Shown: positions 20,701-32,392, numbered from the stretch's first letter. The stretch is 64,000 nucleotides of DNA from Arthonia radiata (GCA_002989075.1 PSQN01000001.1:1667153-1731152); one strand, 5' to 3'. The notes: generated from the sequence alone by a model not told the origin. Made by a program: numbers and translations.

Positions 20701-23700
20701 ATGCTCGAGATTCAGCGCCGTATGCACCCTTCGATTGCCGACCTTGTGCGATCTACGCTGTACCCCAATCTCGAAGACGGCGGTGCCGTGTTTGACTATC
20801 CATTGATCTCTGGGATGCGCAAGAGACTGTTTTGGCTCGATCACAAGCAACCAGAGGCGCAAAAAGGCGGAGATATCATGGCGACATCGAGGACCAACTC
20901 ATACGAAGTCGAGATGACGGTAGCGCTTGTGTCTCATCTCATGGCTCAAGGCTGCTATGAATCCAGAGATGTTGCAATATTGACACCATATCTTGGCCAA
21001 CTTCGGAAACTTCGCAAAGCCCTCAGTAGCGTCTTTGCCATAGTACTCAACGAACGAGACGTTGCTGGTCTTGACAAAGAAGACGTTGCTACTGGTGGCA
21101 CCGCTGACGGAGCGCTTGGAGTGTCTGGACCGAACACAAAACACATTGAACTATCGAAAAGCCTGCGCATAGCTACTGTCGACAACTTCCAGGGCGAGGA
21201 AGCAAAGTGCGTGGTGATCTCGCTGGTCCGAAGCAACGACGAGCGGAAGTGCGGCTTTCTCAGGACTACGAACCGTATTAATGTCCTTCTATCCCGGGCT
21301 CAGCACGGCATGTACCTCATTGGCAATAGCGACACTTATTCTACTGTACCCATGTGGAATCAGGTCATCGAGCTCTTGCGCAATAAGGGCAATATCGGTG
21401 ACTCCTTTGACCTGTCTTGTCCTAGACATCCCGAGACAGAACTCCATGCGAAGTCACCGGATGACTTCGCGATCTTGGCGCCGGAGGGCGGATGCAGCCT
21501 TCGTTGCGTTGACCGCTTGGGCTGCGGCCACGCTTGCCCCTCAAAGTGTCACAGCCAGGCTTTGCATAACGCGGCTCACTGTTTGGAGCCCTGTACGAAG
21601 ATAATAAAAGGCTGCGCCGACCACCCATGCCCAAAGCCATGTGGCGATCCATGTCCGACACGCTGCGAGGTGAGAATTGAGAACGTTGAGCTGCCTTGTG
21701 TCCACATACAGAACATCTCTTGCTGGGAGAGCAAAGACCTAGAGCAAGCTCGCTGTAAACACCGCATCGACTGGACTTTGCCAACATGCGATCACACCAT
21801 CGCTATTCCATGCTATCGTCAAAAAGAAGCCAATCAGATTCGATGCTCTGCGGTTTGCGGCTCCACCTTGCCTTGCGGTCATTACTGCAAGCGACAATGC
21901 AAATCCTGTCGATACACGGACAATGAAACCGGACAGCTTGCTATCAAGCACGACCCGTGCCAACAGAAGTGTGGTCGACCATTTACAACCTGTCAACATT
22001 CTTGTCAGGACGTGTGTCATGGCAAACAGCCATGCGGTTTGTGCAAAGCATCTTGTGAGACGCGGTGCTCACATTCGAGGTGTCCTAAGCAGTGCTGTGA
22101 GCCTTGTACGCCCTGTGCCGAGAAGACGTGTGCTTCAGTCTGCCCTCACTCAAAGTGTACAATGCCGTGCGGAGCACCATGCGACTGGCTGCCATGTGAG
22201 AAGAGATGCACCAAGACGCTCGGCTGTGGTCATCAATGTCCGACCTTGTGCGGAGAAGTGTGCCCTTCTGAACAGTACTGTCAGATATGCTGCAACGAAG
22301 ACCTCAAGAGCTGTGAAGTCGATTTCATCATGGGCGACACCTATGCTGACATTGACCTGGATGAAGATCCCTGCATCTTCCCTCGATGTGGTCACGTTCT
22401 TACCCGTAGCAACATGGATGGTTCACTCGATATGAAAAATCATTACGAAATGCATGATGATGGCAAGATCGTTGCTATCAGAAAAGATTCTGAACCGTTC
22501 AATACGACAATGCAGCGATGTCCCAAATGCCGTGGTCCTCTGCGTGATCTGGCTCGATATGGCCGCATTGTCCGTCGCGCGCTACTTGACGAGTCCACCA
22601 AGCGTCTCATCACCTTAGCTCAAGATCAGTACACCAAACTCCAGGTTGCTGCATTTGAAACAGAGGAAGAAGTCACATCGAGCGAGCAACAGCGCCCAAT
22701 CGATGGCGCTTTACAGTTGCGTGGATCGTCCCACCAACAGATCAAAGAATTGAAGAAGCTTTCGCTATGGGCAAAAGAGAATATGAAGGTATGTTGAGAT
22801 AGCACATTAGTCTCTCAGGATGACAGGCTAACGAATATCAGAATTTGAAAGTACGCGAGCGTGCAGCGGAGTTTGTGCGACAGATGCACATGGAAGAACA
22901 GCCCTACTATCGCGTCAAAGCGATGGTTGACAATGCCTTGCGCCGGCAACGACAGAAAGCTGACACGCCGCTCATTGATATCGTGCAGCTCCGCCATTTT
23001 CTACTTGGCTCCGCGCTTCTATTGCGACTCGACCTAGCCATCCTGTCTTCGGTCATTGCTCTCAAGCGAACTTTTGTGACCGTCAATGGATCATCCCAGA
23101 ACACAGATCGTTTAGACTTTGTTGTCGATCTTGATGCCAATCGGAAGGAGTGCGAGAATCTAAGTCTTTCAGCTGAGCAAGGCTACCAGCCGTGCCAGCA
23201 AGCTGAGGGCCACATCCTCTTTGCTCGCTATGCAGCGCTTGAAGCATCTGTCGCTAATTTAAGTCGCGGTGGTGACCCGCCCAAGGGCCACGAGGATCGT
23301 GTTCCAAGCATCAATGATCTGCGAGAGCAAGGACTAGCGCACCTTACGGCAGGCGAGCTGCTCTGCGTTCAAAATCCTGGCTCGACAAGAGGTCTGCAGG
23401 AAGAGATTGATGCGACAACAAAGATGCTAGAAAGCGAGTTCTATCAGCCGGTGAGCAACGAGGAGCGACGTGAGGTACTTGCTGCCATGTCTGCGGAGTT
23501 TAGGGGGACGGGTCACTGGTACACTTGCGAGAACAATCATCCATTCACCGTGGGCGAGTGCGGTATGCCTATGCAGCAGGCTCGGTGCCCGCAGTGTGGT
23601 GCAGCTATCGGAGGTCAAAATCATACCAATGCTGAAGGCGTTCGGCGCGCTGACGATCTCGACCGTGAGACTGGTGAGCTAGGTCAGGGTATGCGGCGTC

Positions 23701-23714
23701 TGAATCTGGGGTAA
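17719..23714 (+). CDS. ZNFX1/Hrr1/SAD-3-type NF-X1 zinc-finger RNA helicase
   Basis: Three exons (17719-20448, 20503-22788, 22842-23714) join in frame to about 1962 aa. Introns are 54 and 53 nt (GTAAGC...CTAAG with TTACTAAC; GTATGT...ATCAG). Residues 12-31 form a CCCH finger (C-x8-C-x5-C-x3-H). Residue 638 starts Walker A GPPGTGKS, and exon 1 ends in a DEAD-like LMEEAGEVLE. Exon 2 has superfamily 1 motifs (GDHQQLRP, RRMHPSIADL, TVDNFQGEEA, SRAQHGMYLIGN), then many NF-X1 Cys/His repeats. Around 1894-1932 an RZ finger reads GHWYTCENNHPF then GECG and CPQCGAAIGG. Known relatives are S. pombe Hrr1, Neurospora SAD-3 and animal ZNFX1, which act in RNA silencing and heterochromatin. The same role here is inferred. 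Confidence 0.9.
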
Positions 23715-24375
23715 AGCGGATAAGGCAGGAGGCAGATAGATCAGCGTATGGACATGCGAGATTCTTAAGCTTGTGACGACCTTAGAGAGAGGATCTCACG
23801 AAGCTGTGTTAGAGACAGAACACCAGCATTATTGATGTAATGGGCCGTGCAATCTCCCCTGTGCAACCAGCTTCATGGGTGCCATGAATGTGCAGAGCGT
23901 TACTCTGCAAACCTGCCATCTTCCCTGCCATCTTCCCCGTCCAGCCAGCTTTCTTCAATCAGGAGTAATTGCGCTGATTTGTTGTGGCATCTGCTTTTCA
24001 GATGCTGTCATACGAAAAAGCATCGATATAGCCAAGATGTGCTTCCTTCAGCACGGCACGCAGCCACGGAGCTGGAGCCCTAACGAATGCTCATATTTGG
24101 TGACGACGCCGTCTGCAACAACCGGCAATGGCTGATCCTCCGAGCTATGCGACTGCTAACGGGTCATCCTGCGCTCGGCACGAGTTGAATGCAATCGGTA
24201 GTCTTCTGGCATCGTTTGAGCGGCAGATGGACTGTTTGCAGGACGCGGGACGCTTTCGTCTCCCTTTGTTCTTACGACACGGCGGGCTTCTTGCTGTCAT
24301 ATATGGTTGGTCATCATCCCAAGATACTGGTTTTGCATAGACGCCCGAGTCGCTTTTTGGGGCCTAGTATCCACA
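23715..24375. other. Intergenic, no supported gene
   Basis: Downstream region of the helicase and promoter region of the next gene. No frame with motif support and no repeat seen. Confidence 0.45.
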
Positions 24376-25134
24376 ATGTCTGCCATCATGAGCTGCCACC
24401 GAAGCCTCGCACGCCCAGTACGGTTTCGCCAAGCCGTGTCACATCAGGGACTGCTTCGTCGTACGGTCGCCACTGCGAGCAAAATGCCTAAAGCTGAGCA
24501 AGCGAAAACGCTGAGCAGAATTAGCGGCGCGGCCAAGCCGGCTACCGTTTCGCCCACGGCGATTCCGACGGATGCTCCCAAAGCCGCTAGCACGCGAACT
24601 CTGCCCAGCACAAAGCCCATCCAATTCGAGAAGCTGAACAAATATACTCCGAGACCCATCGTATCTGAGCCTCCTAAGGCCAAAGTGCCAATACTGAGCA
24701 ACCTAGGAGCCGCAAAACCGAAGTCCTCGAAACGAAAGCGACCAGTGGATGCAGTGGTAAAGTCTGCGGAAATGGGTAGTCCGGCTAAGCCAGCAGTACA
24801 GCCCGAGCAGCAGGTTAAACCCTCAGATGTGATAATGAAGTCTCAGCAAGCATCGCTTATCGTCAAACAACAGGAAGAGCTAAACGCGCTGAAAAAGCGC
24901 GTGCGCAAATTTGAGGAGCATCAAGTTCAACAAAGAAAGCGTCGTGCAGCCTTTGCCATCGTCCTGGGGACCATATTTAGCTGTTCTTTGGTCCTGCTGC
25001 TGTCAACGGAACCGCAGATGGAAGAAGCCATAGGCGCTCGTCAGCACAACAGACTATCGACCACCGGAGATGTGAAGCAAGGACTGAAGAGACATCATGA
25101 AGATCAGAGGCAGGGATTGATGTGGCGGGGTTGA
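24376..25134 (+). CDS. Single-pass membrane protein with coiled coil, probably mitochondrial
   Basis: About 252 aa from ATG 24376, chosen over an upstream non-ATG extension because it gives a basic Ser/Arg-rich leader (MSAIMSCHRSLARPVRFRQA) resembling a mitochondrial presequence. The middle is Pro/Lys/Ala-rich and disordered. A heptad-like stretch (QQEELNALKKRVRKFEEH) leads directly into a hydrophobic segment FAIVLGTIFSCSLVLLLST flanked by RKRRAA, followed by a short polar tail. The layout resembles small fungal mitochondrial membrane proteins, but I recognise no family. Intronless. Confidence 0.6.
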   Translation: MSAIMSCHRSLARPVRFRQAVSHQGLLRRTVATASKMPKAEQAKTLSRISGAAKPATVSPTAIPTDAPKAASTRTLPSTKPIQFEKLNKYTPRPIVSEPPKAKVPILSNLGAAKPKSSKRKRPVDAVVKSAEMGSPAKPAVQPEQQVKPSDVIMKSQQASLIVKQQEELNALKKRVRKFEEHQVQQRKRRAAFAIVLGTIFSCSLVLLLSTEPQMEEAIGARQHNRLSTTGDVKQGLKRHHEDQRQGLMWRG

Positions 25135-25396
25135 TGCAGATCGCGGTCGGTGCAAAGCCACTGGACGTCTTGTGAGAGCCTTCGATATGCCTGTATCGAC
25201 AATCATGAAGATTTCATGATGGTGTGCGTGCGCGCATGAGGGTGGAGCTGGTTTCTGTCACACAAATCACGTGAACTGTCGAAGCATTCCTTGCTTTTGC
25301 TCCACACATACTTCTTGGCTATTTTTGCGTCCACGGTTTTAGATCACTATCAACTCTATTCAAAAAGACTTCGACAGCCTTCAACAGCTGAGAACG

Positions 25397-25789
25397 ATGT
25401 TTTGCTCACTGGTGTCAAGGAACATTCACTTTCCGCCTTCGTCAAGACCATTCTTGCCCCGTGCAGGGGTACTGAGCACCACAAAGAGAAGGGCCGCAAT
25501 GTCCACCAGGATACACTCCAGCGGTATCGGTGTCCGTCGTCTCAGCGTTTTTCGCTATGTCCAGGGAAAACCAACCGGCCACTGGAGATATGCGCTCCCC
25601 AAGATGTCGATTCGAGCAGTTCGACACCAAAGCACAAGTTCGGAAGTCATGGAGATAGAGAGCAATACCGACAGCAGGAGGAACAAAGAGCAATGGAAGG
25701 AGTTATATGCGAGTCCGGGTGCGGCATTCTTTGCCTGCATCACAGCCTTTCTACTTGGCAGATACGTGTTCCCGTTGGGTGGATTCTAA
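25397..25789 (+). CDS. Small mitochondrial-type membrane protein
   Basis: 130 aa from ATG 25397. The N-terminal 70 residues are rich in Arg/Ser/Pro and almost free of acids (RNIHFPPSSRPFLPRAG, STRIHSSGIGVRRLSVFRY), as in a mitochondrial presequence. A short acidic stretch with KEQWKELYASPG precedes a single hydrophobic segment (AAFFACITAFLLGRYVF) at the extreme C terminus. An overlapping plus-strand frame (25291-25815) is rejected because it lacks this organisation. It shares with its left neighbour a basic leader and one membrane helix. Function unknown. Confidence 0.6.
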   Translation: MFCSLVSRNIHFPPSSRPFLPRAGVLSTTKRRAAMSTRIHSSGIGVRRLSVFRYVQGKPTGHWRYALPKMSIRAVRHQSTSSEVMEIESNTDSRRNKEQWKELYASPGAAFFACITAFLLGRYVFPLGGF

Positions 25790-26328
25790 AAGCCTGCTGG
25801 AGAGCCGGACTTTGACGTAGTATTGTCTGGGTGTCATCGAGAGTAAAGATATAAGCGATATGGAAGTTCTAGTGGTTTGAGAGATATATAGCCCACCGAG
25901 TCCTCAGTTATCAGCGCCTCCGCTTTCATGTCACCGCCTGCGGGCAACGACAGCTCACAGTACGGCCACACAAGGATAGAACGAGACGTAAGATCCGAGC
26001 ATGTTTTGGATAAAATCCTCGCATCCAGCATATTCACTCAAGTTCGGTCGCAGGTGACGTCCACGGCGCATGGTTGCATCGCACTCAGTCATCCTTGCGC
26101 CTCTCCGTACACGCTTGTTGCACTAAGACCTAGCCCACAGCACAGCCGCCCACATCCTCATACTACCCTTCGGCCCCACACGAGTTGCCTCAACCCGCCG
26201 CTTGTTTCACCTGCGAAGACTTCCACAACACCAATGTCAAGATCGGAAGACCTCGGGATCTTCTGACACAACGCAAAGGAAGATGATATACATCGCTTGG
26301 TACAAAGCATCAAAACGAACAATGGTGA
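25790..26328. other. Intergenic, no supported gene
   Basis: No convincing coding frame. This is the left flank of the inverted-repeat transposon; its last bases hold the start of the target-site duplication. Confidence 0.45.
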
Positions 26329-26337
26329 TCTTTGGGC

Positions 26338-26754
26338 CGGGCTGGCTCAGGACACTAGTGGTTCGCACCACCATTTGGCAATGGTAGTGTCCCCAGCAAA
26401 GAGCCTTCTCAGAAAATGCACGCAAGCCTTTGCCCCGGAGGACATGCACAACTTGTGAGACATGGGTCGAGTCGAACCTGAGAGGGGCCCGCGAGAGGGA
26501 TCCCCCAAAGGGAGAGAGGACCTGCGAGAAGACCCATGTGAAGAAAGGTGAGGGCCGGGGGCCGAGGAATACTGAGTCGAAAGGACCATGTGCTAAGAGA
26601 TTAGGGGTTCTAGCCCTTTAAGTCTGATGATTTGGGACACTGCCATTGGGAAGTGGTAGTGCGAAATGGTAGTGGGAAATGATAGTACGAAATGGTAGTG
26701 GGAAATGATAGCACAACGTTGTAGTGCGAAATGGTAGTGTCCTGAGCCAGCCCG
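26338..26754. mobile_element. 417-bp non-autonomous TIR transposon (MITE), Mutator-like by its 9-bp duplication
   Basis: The first 20 bp (26338-26357, CGGGCTGGCTCAGG...) are a perfect inverted match to the last 20 (26735-26754). A weaker match extends the inverted repeat to about 34 bp. It is flanked on both sides by the identical nonamer TCTTTGGGC (26329-26337 and 26755-26763), a target-site duplication. A 9-bp duplication with longish inverted repeats suggests the Mutator superfamily. No transposase is encoded, so it would depend on another copy. Perfect repeats and duplication argue for a young insertion untouched by RIP. Confidence 0.85.
26655..26742 (+). repeat. 13-bp tandem repeat inside the MITE
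   Basis: Six full units and a partial one follow each other with consensus GGTAGTGSGAAAT (26655, 26668, 26681, 26694, 26707, 26720, 26733). Units alternate between forms starting GG and GA. The array adjoins the right inverted repeat, and the left inverted repeat contains a related TTCGCACCAC stretch, so the satellite may have grown from the terminal repeat itself. Confidence 0.8.
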
Positions 26755-27361
26755 TCTTTGGGCTGCAACAATTCTGGTCATTTTTTACGGGTCCTTAGCG
26801 GTGGTCTTTTCGGTGGCTGCGTTTTGCGAGCAGGAGAAATGCATCGGAAGTATAAGGGAGCGGGTCGACCGCTTGGAGGAGGGCAAATGGCAGTAGCTCA
26901 GAAGAAATTGTTCTGGGGGAGTAGTCGTACCGGCGAACATCTCCGATCTGTCTGCTAATTGAGCTGATGATCGATTTCGTGTGCAGCAACGCGGAGGACG
27001 AGAAGGCTCTTGTGGAGAGAAATCTGGAACGGATGAGCTTACACGCATTGATGAACGCTGCAAGGATTGCAATCATGCCGATTTCGTTCACAGTATGCCT
27101 GGAGGACCTTTCCAGCCCAGTATGTTGTTGCGTGGGTGGCTAGGAATGTCGAAGGCGCACATTCTGCAGCGTTTAGTCCACACGAGTCAGCAGATGATGC
27201 AATCGTCGATTGCGAAAGCCAGTCTTGTATATGGAGGCCATGCTCTATTGGCCAGTGTTCGCTCTTTTCCTAGTACTTTATGCAGCGGCCCCCATTGAGC
27301 GCGTGCAAGTGCACATGGCGGCCGACCATGTGGTCTTCCTTTCCTGTCGCAGTGTGTTCAT

Positions 27362-27894
27362 CTAATCCTGGGGCGCAGCTTGTGACCGTTGTGCAAAGGA
27401 ACTCATAAGCTCGACTCCTTTGTGCACATATCGAGCAATGTCGTCTGGGTTTTCGATAATGACCACGATGCCGCTTTGAGGGTTTGCGTTCCACATTCCC
27501 GACAATGAGTGGAAAGAGACAGTGGGCTTCGTGGTGAAGAATGCTTCCCATTTATATCGTCAGCCGCTAAGCGTGAAGAGAGCGTTCTTGATTTTGCGCA
27601 CCTCTGCCAAGCCTGCCGTGTTCGCGACCTTGATAAGGACGTTCTCAGAGCTTGTGGACGAGACTATGGGCTGGGGTTTGCGGCGCAGCCGCTTCGCCAC
27701 AGCATGTAAGAATCTCGCGGAATCTTGTTGACTATGGGTGATACGCCTCGCTGCTCAGCGGCTTGGGCTATGTCATTCCGTCCAGACTGAGTCGAAATCC
27801 TCATGATTAATACGGATCGGTTGTATTCGCGTGGCAGTGAGATCAGACACGGTGGACAGAAGGTGGCTCCCCCTTCGACGATATGTCCAAACAA
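27362..27894 (-). pseudogene. Decayed gene of unknown family
   Basis: A coding-like minus-strand sequence runs from about 27894 to TAG 27362-27364. The upstream part (CLISLPREYNRSVLIM, RNDIAQAAEQRGVSPIV) is in one frame. Near 27705 it passes into another (FLHAVAKRLRRKPQPIV, NVLIKVANTAGLAEVRKI), which meets an in-frame TGA at about 27567 and continues in the same frame with TVSFHSLSGMWNANPQSG and IENPDDIARYVHKG. The coherence of residues across both lesions indicates a former gene. I do not recognise the family. It lies just left of the retroelement nest. Confidence 0.45.
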
Positions 27895-28191
27895 TTGCGA
27901 CTATGTTGTCGCTCGCTTCGAAAGCAGATAGCGTAGGAGTCTGCTACCGGGCTCACACGGGAGACTTCAGGGACGAGATGGTCCGAGAAAGCTGTGGTCG
28001 TCTCCCGCCTTTCTGCCTATTCTATGGCATAGTTGGCGCAAGTCCATCTTGACGAGTTAGATCTTCGCCCTGAATAGCGAATTGAAGTTAAGTGCTGGTA
28101 GTGTGTTATTGACATTCTTGGTCTGATTGTTCGAGCTGGAAGCCTCAAAATCCAGGCAGAATATTTAGTTCCTGTGCTTCAGTAATCCTCC

Positions 28192-28203
28192 CACTCTCCT
28201 GCT
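28192..28203. repeat. Left 12-bp target-site duplication of the LINE
   Basis: CACTCTCCTGCT occurs here and again at 47274-47285, immediately after the TCAA tail of the LINE. This fixes both ends of the insertion. Confidence 0.85.
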
Positions 28204-31200
28204 AGGGGATTTTGATTAATTTTGAGTGGTTGAACGCGTAGTCTTTGCTAAGATATACACTCTACTCCTCAAGCAGCCCGTTGGGCCTGTTTACAGGCCT
28301 TCCCACCCCAATTCGGCGCCAATCCGCACCTACAATGGCGCCAAGAACGCGCCACCAGCTACCAAACCCCCTTAAAGTTCTTAATAACGGCGTCGAGCTA
28401 TTAGCAGACACAGAAATAACCTAAGATAGGCCAGAGCAAGAGTAGAAACAAGAGTAGAAGGGTCCGAGTGCCCTTTAAAAAGTTACTAGCAGCAAAAGAA
28501 TTTATAAGCTGTTAGCAAAGAAGCAGAAAAATAATAAATATACTGCAATAGAGATTATAAAAGAAATAATATTAGCTACGCTTAGCTCTTTAGTTAAGCA
28601 GATTAATAAAATAATAGGTTAAATAGCGTTAATAAAGATATCTATAGCGGTACTAATAAAAAAGAATAAGAAGCTTAAGGCTTTTATTATAAAAAATAAA
28701 GGCTCTACGAATAATATAATTTTATAGACTAGACAGAATATATATAGTAGCCCTACTATCGCGATTACAAAAGATTTTGTTCTAAAGTAAGCTTTGTACG
28801 TCGAAGTTAGTATTATTAGTATAGTACGTAGCCCCGGCTTAGTATAATTAATAATACTTTAATAATAAAGACCCTAGATATATAAAATCTTGCTTAATCT
28901 ATAAGATATAAGTAAATTAACGTAGTAGAGCGTTAACCCGACAGACTCTATTGCAGTACGCTAAAAAATTTAAACTAGCTTTAAAAGCTTTAAGCTGCTT
29001 TATACGACTTAAATTTAAAAATTTATAAAATTGTAGAACAACAATATAGTTATAATTAAGCTACTTAAAAAGAACAAGAAACGGTTTAAAAATAGTATAG
29101 ATATATAAATACGCTAATATTTTAAGAAAGACTGTATATTTAGCTACTAATAGCACTTAGTAAAGCTTAATTAAGTTTTAAAAGACTTTATACTATATAA
29201 CAGAGAGATAAGAAACAACCTTAGAAAAGACTTTTATAAGAAGAATACATATTACTTAGTAGCAATTTAGTAAATTAGATAGTAGAAGAACTATAAGTAG
29301 TATTACTCTGTTTTAGTGTAGTTCAACGATATTAAGTAGTGCAACTTAATATTTTAGAAGACCGAGGTAAGTATTAGTAGATATACGATGTACACTAATT
29401 ATTTTAAGTGTTGTTTAGTACTAGTACGATATATAAAGTACTACTAATTTAGCTACAAAGCAGCTTAATATAGTAACGAAGAACGCTACGGCCGATATAA
29501 CTAGAGAGACTATATATATAAAGACTACTCTAATAAACTATAGTATATTAACTATAGTTAAGCTTACTTAGCTTAGGTTGCTTACTGTATAGAATTTAAG
29601 AATTAACGCTGTAATATACAGTTTAAATAAGTATACACTAAACTTAAACTATAGAGTACTAGCTAATAGAGACAATATAGCTACTAAAGGCCTTCTCGAT
29701 ACTTTAGTATAATATAGGTAAACGTAAGATTACTTGTAATAGTATATTTAATAATAAGACATTATATAACTTTAGTGCTATTATAGTACAAGAGCCGTAC
29801 TCGTTTTATACAGTAGATTAGAGCCTAATAACTCTACTAGCAGTATCGTTATACTAAGTATAGTTCCTTCCTATAGATTACTTTTAAGCGCAATTTACCG
29901 CTAATTTGTAGTTAAATTGCTATCGAGCGGGCTTATAGATAAATAAGTTACTTAAGGCAATATTAGTAGCAATTAAGTTTATAAATATAGTAGCTGCTAC
30001 GTTATACTTACTAACATAAGTTATTCTCTTATTTTTAGTTTATGTCCTGCTTATTAAGCTGTAAGCAGAAGAACAAGAAATTCTTAAGAAATTCCTACAA
30101 CTAATTATTAACGCAATTATAGAAACTAAGAAACAATATATTACGCTCAATATACTTATTACTAAAGACTTTAACCGATACAACTTACTTTAAGATAGCT
30201 CTAAAGCTACAGAACAAGGCCTTTAAGACGAAGCTAACGTACTATATAAGCTTATTAGATCGCAGAATCTCTGTTCCTTGCTTTCGACAGAGACTATTAC
30301 TTTCGAGAGGGCTCTTAAGTCGTCTACAATTAACCTTGTTTTTGCGTTAGCTTAGCTCACCGAAGAAGTTATCTAATGCTTAACTCTCCTCGATAACTAC
30401 AAATTAGATTATCTACTAGTTTAGACAGTTTTTACGATTAAAGCGCTTGTAATAGTATAAGCTTAAAGATATAACTTTAAACAGGCCCTTTAGGCTAAAA
30501 TTAATACCTGTGTTTTAAAAGAAGTTTAGTACTAGAGCGTTGAGCGTACAATAAATCTAACAATTAATTTTTAAGAAGTAAGACTAGTAAAGGTAGTTTA
30601 AAAAGCTCTAAATCTATACTACCTTAAATATAAGCTTTCGCTGTATACAAAACGTTAGTAGTCGGCCGACCTTACGGTACTACAAAATAATTACTGCCGC
30701 AAACGGAACGCAGTACGCTCTACTCGCCGCTAAGGTACTAAGTCTCAATATTTAAACCTAGTAGCAAAAGAGGCTCTATATAAGTAGTTAAAAATAGTTA
30801 AGGCTAAAAAGAAAGACTACTAATTATCCTTTCTTAACGATACTAATAATATTTAGAGAGCCTTACAATATTTTAATTTAATAAAGTTGAGCGCGTTTAT
30901 ATTGGTACCAGCAATTTAAGTAGATAAAATACTCTATACTAATAATATATCGATTACTAATAAACTAGTCTTAGCGTTCTTTCTATAAGTATTAAATACA
31001 GCGGAGAGACAGCAACAGCTAGTTTTTTAGTAACTCCCCGACACTTCTTTTAGTAACAATAAGATCTATAGGACTATTTTTATCTATAGTTCTAATAAAG
31101 CTTTAAATCTTAACGGACTGTCTACGTTAGTATAGTAAAAGATATAGAAGCTGCTCGGTTTCTACGTCTACCGCCTCTTTAAAAATAGTCTAACCTAAGC

Positions 31201-31869
31201 GAAGCTACTAGAGTTGTAGAAAGCCGTAAAAATTATTTTTCTTAAAAAGTAAGGTAAGCCTAATTATACAGCGTTTAAAGCGTATCGTTTAATTTTGTTA
31301 CTCGCTATACTAGAGAAAGTACTAGAGTACTTAGTTACTAAACGTATCTCTTTTCTAGTTAAAAAGTACTCGTTACTATTTACTATATATTTTAGTAGTT
31401 GTAAACAACGCTCTACTGTTTAAGTATTAATATACTTTTAAGAAAGTATTTATACAGTATAGCGGTAGAAGAAAGTACTTTTAATAATTATATTTAACAA
31501 TAAGAGTACCTTTAATAGAGTTTTAAAAGCTATTCTTCTTATATAGCTATACAGTTAGTAGATACTAAAGCAGCTTATACGCTAGATTAATAACTTTTGC
31601 TCCGATAAATAAGCATCTGTACTTATTAACGGATATAAATTACTTAAGATCTTACTATATTAAACTAAGCTGCCGTAGAGGTCGTCTTTATCGCTTATAT
31701 TATTTTTATTCTTTAATGCCGATCTAGTATAATACGACGTATAAGGAAAAGACTCCTTCGCCTACGTTAATAATTATATAGCTTAGATAGTAAGAAACTC
31801 TATAGTAAACAATAGAGCCTAAATTAAAGCTAATTTACTGCTAATCTTCTATAAATAGAAAGTAAATAG

Positions 31870-32377
31870 TGTTGGAAATTAACCAACTAGCTGGTTAGCC
31901 GGAACCCTTAGAAGCCTAGAGTATTAGATAGGTTCTACTAGCTGTCTCGGTCTAGAATAGAACAAGCCTTTTATCTAAAGGGTCGGGCCTAGTAGCCCGA
32001 GCTTAGAACAAAAAGGAGTATTGTATGATCTATCCTAGACAGCTAGCCTATAGTCTAAGACAACATAGAATAGACTTAGAGACTAATAGTTTTAGATAAA
32101 CAGAATTACTATCTTATATAGTAAGTTACAGGTTATCTAGCCCCTATTAAAAGAACAGATATTTAGTAAGTTCTATACAGGCCGCTAAACTTAAATATAT
32201 AAGCTAGAATTTCTTTAGAGAATTCTAGCTAACAAGACAGACAATATAACAATAGCTTCTCCTTGCTACTAAGTATTGTACCTATATTAAGCTTAAGTAT
32301 TGCACTAGTCTTAAGCTAGTCTCGTCTTTCTACTCTTTGTAGTAGTATTCTTCTTCTTCCCTGTATCTTTTGTAATA
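31870..32377 (+). repeat. Left LTR of the Copia element
   Basis: About 508 bp, opening TGTTGGAAATTAACC and matching the right LTR over its full length. Visible differences between the two are nearly all transitions, as expected from RIP, so they cannot be used as a simple clock. Confidence 0.9.
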
Positions 32378-32392
32378 GGTTATAAGCCCGAG
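32378..32392 (+). promoter_or_regulatory. Copia primer-binding site, initiator-tRNA anticodon-arm type
   Basis: GGTTATAAGCCCGAG directly follows the left LTR. It is close to the complement of the anticodon arm of initiator tRNA-Met (GGGCTCATAACC), the internal half-tRNA priming known from Drosophila copia. Confidence 0.65.

Noticed and set aside
26605-26625. tRNA T-loop-like sequence GGGGTTCTAGCCC in the MITE
   Set aside because: The match to a B box is imperfect and there is no A box or cloverleaf, so a tRNA or SINE call is not supported.
26655-26742. CRISPR-like regular repeats
   Set aside because: Units are directly adjacent without spacers, in a fungal transposon.
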